Of a DNA stretch of 64,000 nucleotides, positions 24,201-32,777 are shown piece by piece. How positions within the stretch are numbered: position 1 is the first letter of the stretch; each line of letters begins with the position of its first letter. The stretch comes from Lachnospiraceae bacterium. GTDB lineage: Bacteria; Bacillota; Clostridia; Lachnospirales; Lachnospiraceae. Made by a program: the position numbers and the translations under genes. The DNA lies in NCBI GenBank assembly GCA_016282915.1, contig JAEELW010000130.1:1-64000 (forward strand), given 5' to 3'. The notes under the pieces are model-generated. The model saw only the letters and a list, made by a program, of their open reading frames with translations. It was not told the DNA's origin and did no database searches.

Positions 24201-25547
24201 TCAGAACGGCAGGCGAAAGCCTCCGCGCCCTTTCTTTCCCATCAGCCCGGGCATCTGCTTCATCATCTTCTGCGACTGCTCGAACTGCTTGATAAAACGG
24301 TTCACGACCGCGATATCCACACCGGCTCCTTTTGCGATACGGAATTTCCTCTGCGGATTCAGAAGCTTCGGATTGGAACGCTCCTGCGGAGTCATCGAGA
24401 GGACGATCGCTTCGGTCTGCTTCAGCTGCTTGTCGTCCACCATCGAGGAGATATCCCCCATCTTGGAGCCGATGCCCGGCAGCATGGAAAGGATGCTTCC
24501 CAGTCCGCCCATATTCCGCATCTGCTTCATGGATTCCAGGAAATCATTAAAATCGAACTTGCCCTTTTTCAGGCGCCCGGCCATCTCGCGCTCGGTCTTC
24601 TCATCCATCTCAAGGCTCTGCTCGGCCTTTTCGATCAGCGTGAGCACATCGCCCATGCCGAGGATGCGTCCCGCCATACGGTCCGGATAGAACTGCTCCA
24701 GATCGGAAAGCTTTTCTCCCATACCCACAAAGAGTATGGGCTTTCCGGTCACGGCTTTTACGGAAAGCGCCGCACCGCCGCGGGTATCGCCGTCCATCTT
24801 GGAAAGGACGATCCCGTCGACCCCGACCTTGCTGTCAAACTCCTTCGCCACGTTCACGGCATCCTGACCGGTCATGGCATCCACAACGAGCAGCGTCTGG
24901 TGCACGGTCATGGATTCCTTGATCGTGATCAGCTCCTGCATCATGTCCTCATCGATATGGAGACGGCCGGCGGTATCCAGGATCACGACATTGAAGCCGC
25001 CCTTTTCCGCATAGGCCATTGCTTCCTTTGCGATCTCGACGGGTTTATGGTCCGTCCCCAGCGAAAAGACTTCTACCTGCTGCTTTTCGCCGTTGATCTT
25101 TAACTGCTCAATGGCCGCGGGACGGTATACGTCACAGGCAACCAGCAGCGGTTTCTTTCCTTTCAGCTTCAGCTTTCCGGCGATCTTGGCCGTGGTGGTC
25201 GTCTTACCTGCACCCTGCAGACCGGCCATCATGATCACGGTGATCTGCTTTCCGGGCTGCAGTGCCAGCTCGGTGGTCTCACTGCCCATCAGAGCGGTCA
25301 TTTCCTCATTAACGATCTTGATGACCATCTGACCGGGATTGAGGCCGTTCATGACCTGCTCACCCACCGCGCGCTCTTCCACGCTCTTCACAAACTGCTT
25401 CACCACACGGAAGTTCACGTCGGCTTCAAGAAGAGCCATCTTCACTTCCTTCATGGCCTCATGAACGTCCGCCTCGCTGAGCTTGCCCTTGCCGCGCAGT
25501 CCCTTGAAGATATTCTGTAATTTATCGCTTAAGCTTTCAAATGCCAT
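24201..25547 (-). CDS. ffh: Signal recognition particle protein Ffh (SRP54)
   Basis: Ffh binds signal peptides co-translationally and pairs with FtsY to deliver ribosomes to SecYEG. The 448 residues comprise a helical N domain, a G domain with GLQGAGKTTTTAKIA (G1), LDTAGRLHIDED (G3), TGQDAVNVA and SKMDGDTRGGAALS (G4), and a Met-rich M domain (about 300-430). The M domain includes MTPQERSNPKLLN and the SRP-RNA-binding RKFRIAKGAG. AGGTAAAAAG precedes the ATG. It is co-transcribed with the upstream ylxM gene, a pairing typical of Firmicutes. Confidence 0.98.
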   Translation of the reverse strand: MAFESLSDKLQNIFKGLRGKGKLSEADVHEAMKEVKMALLEADVNFRVVKQFVKSVEERAVGEQVMNGLNPGQMVIKIVNEEMTALMGSETTELALQPGKQITVIMMAGLQGAGKTTTTAKIAGKLKLKGKKPLLVACDVYRPAAIEQLKINGEKQQVEVFSLGTDHKPVEIAKEAMAYAEKGGFNVVILDTAGRLHIDEDMMQELITIKESMTVHQTLLVVDAMTGQDAVNVAKEFDSKVGVDGIVLSKMDGDTRGGAALSVKAVTGKPILFVGMGEKLSDLEQFYPDRMAGRILGMGDVLTLIEKAEQSLEMDEKTEREMAGRLKKGKFDFNDFLESMKQMRNMGGLGSILSMLPGIGSKMGDISSMVDDKQLKQTEAIVLSMTPQERSNPKLLNPQRKFRIAKGAGVDIAVVNRFIKQFEQSQKMMKQMPGLMGKKGRGGFRLPF

Positions 25548-25570
25548 CTTTTTACCTGTTATCCCTGTAT

Positions 25571-25930
25571 TCAGATCTCATCCAGAAGACTGTCGATCCC
25601 GTCCAGCAGCTTTTCGCTCTCTTCCGGCGAGAGCAGCCTGCTGCCGTCTTCCGCTCTCCCCGACTCGATCATTTTCCGGATCCCGTTGAGCTTTTTTCTT
25701 TCTTCCGTAAAACGGCGGATCAGTCCCAGCTTCTCTTCATACTCCTGAAGCATCGCATCGCAGCGTTTCAGAAGATCATGTACCGCCTGCCTGCTGATGC
25801 CGAAGCATTCCGCGGCCTCCGCCAGGCTCAGATCTTCATTCACACAGGCTCCGTAGATCTCCTGCTGATGCTCCGTCAGTAAAGCTGCATAAAAATCAAA
25901 CAAAAGCCCCTGTTCCACGATCTTTTCCAT
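25571..25930 (-). CDS. ylxM: YlxM/p13 family SRP-associated helix-turn-helix protein
   Basis: A 119-residue protein with a sigma-70-region-4-like helix-turn-helix (SLAEAAECFGISRQAVHDLLKR, shown here in part as LAEAAECFGISRQAVHD). It is always next to ffh and stimulates SRP GTPase activity in streptococci. The start is taken as the ATG at 25928-25930, which gives MEKIVEQGLLFDFYA as in relatives. It has no ribosome-binding site. Instead the promoter's -10 element ends ten bases upstream, so the mRNA is predicted to start 4-5 nt before the ATG (leaderless or nearly so). An open frame upstream to 25969 runs through the promoter itself and is rejected. Confidence 0.93.
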   Translation of the reverse strand: MEKIVEQGLLFDFYAALLTEHQQEIYGACVNEDLSLAEAAECFGISRQAVHDLLKRCDAMLQEYEEKLGLIRRFTEERKKLNGIRKMIESGRAEDGSRLLSPEESEKLLDGIDSLLDEI

Positions 25931-25940
25931 AACAAAGGAG

Positions 25941-25969
25941 ATTATGCCACAGCCCCCCTCCTCTGTCAA
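25941..25969 (-). promoter_or_regulatory. Sigma-A promoter of ylxM-ffh operon (leaderless type)
   Basis: Minus strand TTGACA (25964-25969), 17-bp spacer, CATAAT (25941-25946) with TG one base before the -10. Ten bases separate the -10 hexamer from the ylxM ATG, leaving room for only a few untranslated nucleotides. It lies just downstream of the terminator of the preceding operon. Confidence 0.88.
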
Positions 25970-26005
25970 GTATTTTTTCTTTACACCTTATCATCCGGAG
26001 TTCGG

Positions 26006-26040
26006 AAAAAAACAGACACACACTGTCCCATGTGTGTCTG
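26006..26040 (-). terminator. Intrinsic terminator of the murE-to-26054 gene run
   Basis: Minus strand CAGACACACA - 8-nt loop - TGTGTGTCTG, a perfect 10-bp stem followed by seven U residues. It closes the long operon ending with the membrane protein at 26054 and insulates the ylxM-ffh promoter. Confidence 0.95.
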
Positions 26041-26053
26041 TAACAGTCACTGT

Positions 26054-26821
26054 TCAATAATACTTATAGGAAGCAAATGACGTCAGCTTGTCGTCCTCGT
26101 CATAACTCTCATCAACGATCAGCTGTCCGCGGTCATCCGTTTCCAGATATTTCCCGAGAAATTCTTCCTCATCCTCCGCGAAATAATCCTTCACATAAAC
26201 ACTGGTCACCATGCCTTCGGTCTCGTAACGGAACTCCAGAAGCGCGCTCAGGATCAGCTTGCCGCTCATGGGGTCGACCGAAAACACTTCCTGTCTGATC
26301 ATGCGGCCTACGGCATCATAACAGCGGTCTTCCATATAGATGGTCACATCATTATTGAAACGCCGCTCCCTCGTCTGGTTCATATGCTCGTCATATTCCA
26401 CGCGCCTTGTTTCTTTTCCCTTCTCTTCATAGATCAGAGTATAGCCCTTCAGTACGCCGTCTTTTTCATCATATTCCGCTTCCATAGACACATCCGCATC
26501 CTCACAGTATGCATCGCAGCTGATCTTCGTGATATGATCATCCTTATCATACTTATAGCTGTATTTATACTGTTCCAGCGGCTCTTCCGAATCCGGATCA
26601 TCCTCGTCATAAAGCTCCAGCTCGCTCAGGTTCCCTTTCTTATCATAACTGGCCCAGCTGACCAGGATGTCTTCGTCATCCTTACAGGAATAGGTCTCTT
26701 TCTCCTTTATCCCGCCCTCCGGTTTATCGACCCGGAAACGTATCACGACCACGACCACGCCGATCATGATGATCAGTATCCATAAGGGCACGACCGGTGC
26801 CGGTAATTTTTTTCCGCCCAT
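26054..26821 (-). CDS. Membrane-anchored protein with YD-like extracytoplasmic repeats, unknown function
   Basis: A 255-residue protein from MGGKKLP (GGAGAAAAAGAG upstream). It has an N-terminal membrane span (about 10-30) followed by an acidic domain. The repeated pattern of short strands (Y-x-Y-x-Y-D-x-x-D/G: YKYSYKYDKDD, MEAEYDEKDG, RRVEYDEHMN, VDESYDEDD) resembles YD/RHS-type or MORN-like beta repeats. No catalytic motif is recognised. It is the last gene of the operon after the FHA-ABC transporter and its permease, and could be an accessory subunit of that transporter. It may also simply be a surface protein; function unassigned. Confidence 0.75.
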   Translation of the reverse strand: MGGKKLPAPVVPLWILIIMIGVVVVVIRFRVDKPEGGIKEKETYSCKDDEDILVSWASYDKKGNLSELELYDEDDPDSEEPLEQYKYSYKYDKDDHITKISCDAYCEDADVSMEAEYDEKDGVLKGYTLIYEEKGKETRRVEYDEHMNQTRERRFNNDVTIYMEDRCYDAVGRMIRQEVFSVDPMSGKLILSALLEFRYETEGMVTSVYVKDYFAEDEEEFLGKYLETDDRGQLIVDESYDEDDKLTSFASYKYY

Positions 26822-26914
26822 CTCTTTTTCTCCTCTGCCGCTTCTGTATCTCCTCTGCACAGATCTTCCCGTTCACGTCTTCCGCAGATACCGTGATCCG
26901 GAAAGCCCCCTTCC

Positions 26915-27721
26915 CTATCGTTTATCCTTATCTATGAATTCCAGGCTGAAGATCGCTATGAGCCCGTAGATCAGCACAAACAGGATCAGGATCAGCCATA
27001 GCCCCAAAAGATTCTCCACCCGGAACAGATAACTGTCCATATACTCCGGTATATGATTGTCCATCATATTCACATTTGCCGTGGTACAAAGGGCGTTCAA
27101 CCCCCATTTACTCACAGTGATGTAGGAGAGTTTTTCCGAAAATCCCTGCAGCTTGAAGATAAATCCGCTCATGACCAGCTCGATGATAAGTACAAAGGGC
27201 ATAACGGTCATGGCGGTCTCCGGCGTATGCACCAGACTTGATACCATCACTCCCAGCGCATCCGAAGAAAGGATGATAAGGAAATACGTGATGAAAAACT
27301 CAAGAAGCGCCGGCAGAAAAACGCCTGCCGAAGGAAAGTTCTTCAGATTGGTAAGCCAGATCAGAAGCGTCACGATCAGGGCTTCCACGAAAGAAAGCAC
27401 CGTCTCAAAGATCAGATGCGCTATGATATAGCTTGACATATGAAGGCCGGTACGGTGTTCACGTTTAATGATGCTGCGTTCCCGGCAGACCGACTGGATC
27501 GAATTGAAGATACCGATCCAGATGCATGCGCAGATCAGGGCGAAACTTCCGTTCCTCGTCGAATTGTATGCCTGGTACATATCGCTGGCGGTCACCGCCG
27601 AGATCAGCAGCGTGATGATCGCCGCGCTCAGGAGAGTCTTCCACCACTGATCATGAAAAAACAGCCTGAAACACTTTCCTACATAGATACCGATCTGTTT
27701 GCCCCGAGCTGCTTCGTTCAT
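26915..27721 (-). CDS. ABC-2 type permease partner of the FHA-ABC ATPase
   Basis: A 268-residue integral membrane protein with six predicted spans (first at about 29-48; the last near 235-258) and short loops. It resembles the membrane half of ABCG/white-type transporters, for example in the LIxFE...FIxYFLIILSSDALGVM region. Its ATG overlaps the stop of the FHA-ABC gene by 4 bp (ATGA), so the two make one transporter. The direction is presumably export; the substrate is unknown. The C-terminus is short and basic (FIDKDKR). Confidence 0.9.
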   Translation of the reverse strand: MNEAARGKQIGIYVGKCFRLFFHDQWWKTLLSAAIITLLISAVTASDMYQAYNSTRNGSFALICACIWIGIFNSIQSVCRERSIIKREHRTGLHMSSYIIAHLIFETVLSFVEALIVTLLIWLTNLKNFPSAGVFLPALLEFFITYFLIILSSDALGVMVSSLVHTPETAMTVMPFVLIIELVMSGFIFKLQGFSEKLSYITVSKWGLNALCTTANVNMMDNHIPEYMDSYLFRVENLLGLWLILILFVLIYGLIAIFSLEFIDKDKR

Positions 27722-28905
27722 CTTCTGTTCTCCTTTATCCAACGGTCAATGTAATAATCGCCTTTTCCTTCACCGCCCTCATTTTCCCGATTGATCCGCA
27801 TCACGATATTCTCAACACTTTCCACCTCAAAATAGCGCAGCGCATCCTTCACATCACCGTAAAAAGCAAGCTTGCCGCATTCCGTACGCGTATCCTTAGC
27901 CAGCACCACAACCTTGTCGATAAATTTTCTTACACGATCGGGACTGTGCGTGATGACCACGATGATGCGTCCTTCATCGGCAATGGCACGCAGATTCTCA
28001 AACAGCGTATAAGACATACCGTAATCCAGACCGGAATCGGCCTCGTCCAGGAAAAAGAGCTTCGGATCTGCCACATATTCCAGCCCTATGGACAGACGTT
28101 TCAGCTGTCCGCCGGAGATCTTGGATACCAGGGAATCCCTCTGGGGTTCCAGACCGAGCAGAGCAAGCGCTCTCTCGACACGCTGTGCGCGTACATGCTT
28201 CGGTACATTGGCCAGACGCATATCCGCGGCATTGGCCAGGGTCTTATATACGGTATCCTTTCTGCGGACCAGATCCTGCTGGGGCACATAGCTGACCAGA
28301 TGTTTCACTTCATCATAGTCTTCATAGATATCATACTGTCCGAAAGTGATCCTGGCATCGGCTTTCTCATATCCGCAGATCGCATTCATGAGCGTCGTCT
28401 TTCCTGCGCCGGAACCGCCCAGAAAAAGAACGACCTTTCCTGAAGGGATCTCAAAATTCACATCCTTCAGAAGCACTTTTCTGCCCGCCCTGCGCTCGCG
28501 CAGCTGCACTTTCAGTGTGGGGCCCAGGGCATTGTTCTTCTTCCTGAAATCCTGCCAGGTATGGGATTCCTTACGGGTTTCCGTATGGACTGTGAGGGTC
28601 ACAAACCTGTTTGCCACGCTGGAATCCTTACAGTTGCAGAACATGAGGCTGTCGCCCTCCGACAGAAGTACCGGGGCATTCGGCGGCAGCTTTATGCCGT
28701 TCAGCCAGCTGCCGTTCGTGCTTTTCATATCCGTATAAAACAGCCCGCGATCGGTCTGCTGAAGGATCCCGTGCCGGCGTGAGACAAAGATCTCCCCGAA
28801 AGGGATATCCGGACTTGAAGTCGAACTCGGCCTCCCAATGCTCATATTATCCAAAATCTTCAGCTGCCGGACTGTATCGCCCTCTCTGATCTCCAGATAA
28901 GCCAT
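27718..28905 (-). CDS. FHA domain-ABC transporter ATPase (ABCG-like)
   Basis: A 395-residue fusion of an N-terminal FHA domain (about 5-105; SIGRP, VSRRH, KSTNGSWLNG all intact) to an ABC ATPase. The ATPase has Walker A GGSGAGKTT (163-171), signature ISGGQLKR (263), Walker B LFFLDEADSGLD and H-loop ITHSPD. The Walker B stretch reads DEAD instead of the usual DEPT/DEPF. The FHA domain suggests that phospho-threonine marks made by PrkC, six genes' length upstream in the same run, or by the accessory kinases control transport. A similar FHA-ABC architecture is known in mycobacteria (Rv1747), where Ser/Thr kinases phosphorylate it. GGGGGGAG precedes the ATG. Confidence 0.93.
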   Translation of the reverse strand: MAYLEIREGDTVRQLKILDNMSIGRPSSTSSPDIPFGEIFVSRRHGILQQTDRGLFYTDMKSTNGSWLNGIKLPPNAPVLLSEGDSLMFCNCKDSSVANRFVTLTVHTETRKESHTWQDFRKKNNALGPTLKVQLRERRAGRKVLLKDVNFEIPSGKVVLFLGGSGAGKTTLMNAICGYEKADARITFGQYDIYEDYDEVKHLVSYVPQQDLVRRKDTVYKTLANAADMRLANVPKHVRAQRVERALALLGLEPQRDSLVSKISGGQLKRLSIGLEYVADPKLFFLDEADSGLDYGMSYTLFENLRAIADEGRIIVVITHSPDRVRKFIDKVVVLAKDTRTECGKLAFYGDVKDALRYFEVESVENIVMRINRENEGGEGKGDYYIDRWIKENRR

Positions 28906-28939
28906 ATCATCTCCCCCCTATCGTCTGAATACTGTTTTC

Positions 28940-29599
28940 TTACGTATTATTGAGGATCGCAAGCAATTCTTCCGCATTCCCCCGCACATCCCCTTTAAAT
29001 ACCGCGGAACCGGCAACGATCACATTGGCACCGCAGGAAAGGATCTGCTTCAGATTATCCGCACGTACTCCCCCGTCAACCTCCACATCGCAATGCGGCG
29101 CTTCCCTGTCGATCCACTCCCGCAGGGTCCGGACCTTATCCAGACATTCCGGAAGCACCTCCTGTCCGCCGAACCCTGGTTCCACGGTCATCGGAAGCAC
29201 CATATCCAGCTTCGGGAGAAGTCTGCGGATCTCTCCCGGAGCCGTTGCCGGCTTCAGCGCCATCCCGGCTTTTTTCCCGTAAGAATGGATCTGTTCGATC
29301 ACCTGTTCCGCATCGCGGCAGGCTTCATAATGCACGGTGATCATATCCGCTCCGAGTGAGGCAAATTCGCCGATATACCTTTCCGGCTCCACGATCATCA
29401 GATGCAGATCCAGAAAGAGCTTCGTCTTTTTCCTGAGCAGTGTGAACAGCGGCATACCGAAAGAGATCGCCGGAACAAATACCCCGTCCATCACATCAAA
29501 ATGCAGATAATCGGCCCCCGCCGCCTCAACGGCGTGTACATCATTTTCCAGATTCATCAGATCCGCCGCCAGTATGGACGGTGACAGATGTCTTTTCAT
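28940..29599 (-). CDS. rpe: Ribulose-phosphate 3-epimerase
   Basis: Rpe interconverts ribulose-5-phosphate and xylulose-5-phosphate in the pentose phosphate pathway. The 219 residues of the TIM barrel show SPSILAADL, HFDVMDGVFVP (metal His and Asp), LDLHLMI, MTVEPGFGGQ and VDGGVRADN (catalytic Asp). The frame is open to 29704, but the ATG at 29597-29599 matches the family start and lies 2 bp after the rsgA stop. The extension would overlap rsgA. The rsgA-rpe pairing is standard in Firmicutes; thiN, which often follows, is replaced here by the FHA-ABC transporter. Confidence 0.97.
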   Translation of the reverse strand: MKRHLSPSILAADLMNLENDVHAVEAAGADYLHFDVMDGVFVPAISFGMPLFTLLRKKTKLFLDLHLMIVEPERYIGEFASLGADMITVHYEACRDAEQVIEQIHSYGKKAGMALKPATAPGEIRRLLPKLDMVLPMTVEPGFGGQEVLPECLDKVRTLREWIDREAPHCDVEVDGGVRADNLKQILSCGANVIVAGSAVFKGDVRGNAEELLAILNNT

Positions 29600-29601
29600 C
29601 T

Positions 29602-30483
29602 TCAATACCTGCTCTTTTCTTTTTCTTTTTCGTAAATGCAGCAGTAACTTCTGTAGCGCAGCATGGGGATCGCTCCGTTTTCCGCAGCTTCCCTTACCGC
29701 GCAACCAGGTTCCCTGATATGCATGCAGTCCCGGAAACGGCAGCTGCCGGCATATTCACTGAATTCGGGATACTCATTTCCGATCTCTTCCGCTTCGGTC
29801 CCGTACAGTTCCAGACTGGTAAAACCGGGAGTGTCGCAAAGATAACCTCCGCCCTCGATGGGAAACAGCTCTGAGTGCCGGGTGGTATTCTTTCCCCGGC
29901 GGAGCTTTTTACTGATCTCCCCGGTCTCAGCCTTTGCCGAAGGGCACAGACAGTTTAATATGGTGGTCTTTCCGACACCGCTGGGGCCGGCCAGCCAGCT
30001 GCTCTTCCCCCTCAGCATGGCTCCGAGCTTTCCTGCTGTGCCTTCTTCCCTGGCGCAGATCCCTTCCACATGCACTGCCCCCGCCCTCTCGTAGGCCTTG
30101 AGCAATGCTTCCGCCTCTTCCTTTTTTACCAGATCCCTCTTATTGAACAACAGGATGCAGGGTATTTCCTGCCTCTTCAGCATGATCAGGAAACGATCCA
30201 GGATCAGCGGATTCGGATCCGGTGACGTAAATGAAAAAACCAGAAGCGCCTGATCCAGATTGGCTGCTTCGGGCCGGAACAGAACACTCTTTCTCGGAAG
30301 CAGCTCCACGACACTTCCTTCCGCTGCCTCCGTATCGATCACATCGATCCGCACTTCATCGCCCACCAGAGGCTTTGCGCCGTCCTTACGAAAGATCCCC
30401 CGTGCACGGCACTGATAGCGCACGCCGTCCTCGGCAAGCACATAGTAAAAACCGCCTACACCTTTCAGTATCCGTCCGCGCAT
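29602..30483 (-). CDS. rsgA: Small ribosomal subunit biogenesis GTPase RsgA
   Basis: A circularly permuted GTPase that checks maturation of the 30S decoding centre. It has an N-terminal OB fold (about 1-65), FNKRDLV (G4), AGPSGVGKTTILNCL (G1, about 166-180), LCDTPGF (G3) and a C-terminal zinc knuckle (CRFRDCMHIREPGC: Cys, Cys, His, Cys). In other Firmicutes RsgA is a substrate of PrkC, whose gene lies directly upstream with only 6 bp between, so regulation by phosphorylation is plausible here. 293 residues, normal length. Confidence 0.97.
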   Translation of the reverse strand: MRGRILKGVGGFYYVLAEDGVRYQCRARGIFRKDGAKPLVGDEVRIDVIDTEAAEGSVVELLPRKSVLFRPEAANLDQALLVFSFTSPDPNPLILDRFLIMLKRQEIPCILLFNKRDLVKKEEAEALLKAYERAGAVHVEGICAREEGTAGKLGAMLRGKSSWLAGPSGVGKTTILNCLCPSAKAETGEISKKLRRGKNTTRHSELFPIEGGGYLCDTPGFTSLELYGTEAEEIGNEYPEFSEYAGSCRFRDCMHIREPGCAVREAAENGAIPMLRYRSYCCIYEKEKEKSRY

Positions 30484-30489
30484 CCTCTC

Positions 30490-32775
30490 TCAGGCCCTGG
30501 TAAACTCGATCTTCTGCGGCTCGGAAGTCTTCGGCACCTGTACCTGCTGTACCGATACATTCCCTTCCTCGTCCATGATCTCCTGTGATTCGTAGATCAT
30601 ATACTCGATCGTAAGTATGCCTCTCGGCACCTCGGTATTGGTGATATTGATCGGAACCGGGAAGCTGTCCGTCGTCGTCTCGAAAAGCACCTCCCCGTTT
30701 TCCTTCCTGAGGATCACCTTTGCATTACCGCCGGCATAATCCGCCGGAGCGTTCACGTTATGATTGATATTGTAATGATAATGTCCCTTACTGATACGGT
30801 ATTCCACCTCGGAATCGGTGCTGATCTTCTCGCCGGCAGCGTAATTCTGATAGCACACCTTCCCCTCGTCAAAATCGTCGCTGTACTCCGATTCGCCGCG
30901 CTTTGCACTGAGCCCCGCCTCCGAAAGCAGACGCAGAGCCTCCGTCTCGTCCTTTCCGCGCAGATCCGGCATATCCACCTTGATCGTCTCCTTGCCCATG
31001 CTGACCCAGATCGTCACCTTGGTCCCGATCGCCAGTATCTCGCCGGCCTGCGGGCTCTGACGGATCACATCGTTTCTCGCCACATCTGCGTTATTCTCAT
31101 TAAATACCTCCACGACAAAGCCGCTGTTTTCCAGCGTCGAGATCGCTTCCGGCTTGGATCTTCCGCTTACGGCCGGCATCTCCACACTGCCCTTGGGGAT
31201 CGGCGCCGAAGTCGGCTGCCCCTCAGGCGTTGCCGTCACGCCTTCCACGGTAATGGTCGGCGAGTTTGGATTTCCCTTGGGTTCCGAACCGGGGCCGATA
31301 AATTCCCATACCATGGACAGGAAGATAAAAGCCACCACAAGAGCTGCGATCACGATCAATACCGTGGTCAGAAGCTCCATCCTCGGATCGTTCTCATCAT
31401 CATAGCGCTCCCTGCGCCGCTTGTCCCTGCCTGCCGCAGTTCTCGTGCGGGGCGGAGGATTCTTGGAATTCCTGCCGTGCGTATTCTGGGGCGGATGAGG
31501 ATTACTTCTCTTGTTTGCGGGAACATCCGGCGCCTTCGGCCTGCCGTTCTTTCCCTGTACGGGACGCACGTCCTCCGCGGGCAGTTCCTCAGGCCGGCGT
31601 TTCGTCCTCTTCTTTTTGGACGATTTCTTCTTTTTGGCGCTGCCCTGTTCTTTTTTCCTGCGGGGCATCACTTCTTCCAGCACGGGACCTTCCGGATAGA
31701 CTTCCTCTCCTTCGATCGGATAACCGTATTCATCGTATACTTCCTCGCCTTCCGGAATATCGTCGTAATACTCGTCCTCCGGCGGAAGCTCTTCCGCTGC
31801 CGGCGCTTCTTCCATATGGGGCTGTCCGCTGATGATCTGTGCATCAAAATCATCCCGCCGGTTGGCCTGCTGCCGTATGCGTCGGATCTCCTGCTCGGAG
31901 ATATCCTTCGTAACACCGCCTTCGGAAGGCTCATCCAGACGTACAAAATCCTCATCGGGACTGATCAGGGATTTCTTCAGATCCTCGATCAGCTCGGGCG
32001 CCGACTGATATCGCCGGTCCGGACTCTTCTGCGTACATTTGAGCACGATCTTTTCCAGACTGATGGGGATCTCGGGAACATAATCCCTGGGTGTGGGCAT
32101 CGGCTCCTGGATATGCTTGATGGCCACCGCCACCGTGGTCTCACCGTTAAAGGGAACCCTGCCGGTGAGCATTTCAAACAGCGTGATACCGAGCGAATAG
32201 ATATCGCTCTTTTCATCGGAAAAACCGCCCCGCACCTGTTCCGGGGAAGTATAATGCACACTGCCCATCACATTGGAAGTGATGGTATTGCTGGTAGCGG
32301 CCTTGGCGATACCGAAGTCGGTCACCTTGACCTTGCCGTCCATGCTGATGATCACGTTCTGCGGCTTGATATCCCTGTGAATGATATGATTGTTATGAGC
32401 GGCTTCGATCCCCTGTGCCACCTGGATCGCGATACTCACCGCCTCACGCACGGAAAGCCTTGCCTTCTTTTCGATATACTTCTTGAGCGTGATGCCCTCG
32501 ACCAGCTCCATCACGATATAATGCGAGCCGCTCTCTTCTCCCACATCATAGACGTTCACGATATTGGGATGCATCAGTCCCGCAGCAGACTGTGCCTCAC
32601 TGCGGAATTTCTGCAGGAATTCCTTGTTCTCGGAAAACTCCTGCTTCAATATCTTCACTGCCACGAAACGGTTCAGCTTGTGATCTTTTGCACGATAAAC
32701 ATCGCTCATGCCGCCGGTACCGATCTTTTCCAGCACCTCGTAGCGTTCCGCGAGTGTCATTCCGATCTTGATCAT
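30490..32775 (-). CDS. prkC: PASTA-domain Ser/Thr protein kinase PrkC
   Basis: A 761-residue membrane kinase that senses muropeptides or lipid II and controls wall metabolism and germination in relatives. The kinase domain (10-270) has GTGGMSDVY, Lys41 in VAVKILK, IIHRDIKPQN (Asp135), VTDFGIAKA (Asp153) and SPEQ. An unusually long linker (about 280-465) is first acidic (EDEYYDDIPEGEE) and then very basic (KKKKSSKKKRTKRR). Then come a membrane span (468-490), two recognisable PASTA domains (about 530-594 and 598-664) and a final about 95-residue beta-rich domain that is no longer a clear PASTA. Relatives often have three to four PASTA units. It follows prpC with 2 bp between. Confidence 0.96.
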   Translation of the reverse strand: MIKIGMTLAERYEVLEKIGTGGMSDVYRAKDHKLNRFVAVKILKQEFSENKEFLQKFRSEAQSAAGLMHPNIVNVYDVGEESGSHYIVMELVEGITLKKYIEKKARLSVREAVSIAIQVAQGIEAAHNNHIIHRDIKPQNVIISMDGKVKVTDFGIAKAATSNTITSNVMGSVHYTSPEQVRGGFSDEKSDIYSLGITLFEMLTGRVPFNGETTVAVAIKHIQEPMPTPRDYVPEIPISLEKIVLKCTQKSPDRRYQSAPELIEDLKKSLISPDEDFVRLDEPSEGGVTKDISEQEIRRIRQQANRRDDFDAQIISGQPHMEEAPAAEELPPEDEYYDDIPEGEEVYDEYGYPIEGEEVYPEGPVLEEVMPRRKKEQGSAKKKKSSKKKRTKRRPEELPAEDVRPVQGKNGRPKAPDVPANKRSNPHPPQNTHGRNSKNPPPRTRTAAGRDKRRRERYDDENDPRMELLTTVLIVIAALVVAFIFLSMVWEFIGPGSEPKGNPNSPTITVEGVTATPEGQPTSAPIPKGSVEMPAVSGRSKPEAISTLENSGFVVEVFNENNADVARNDVIRQSPQAGEILAIGTKVTIWVSMGKETIKVDMPDLRGKDETEALRLLSEAGLSAKRGESEYSDDFDEGKVCYQNYAAGEKISTDSEVEYRISKGHYHYNINHNVNAPADYAGGNAKVILRKENGEVLFETTTDSFPVPINITNTEVPRGILTIEYMIYESQEIMDEEGNVSVQQVQVPKTSEPQKIEFTRA

Positions 32776-32777
32776 GA

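Noticed and set aside
25931-25969. Upstream TTG start for ylxM
   Set aside because: It lies inside the -35 element of the operon promoter, so it would not be in the mRNA.
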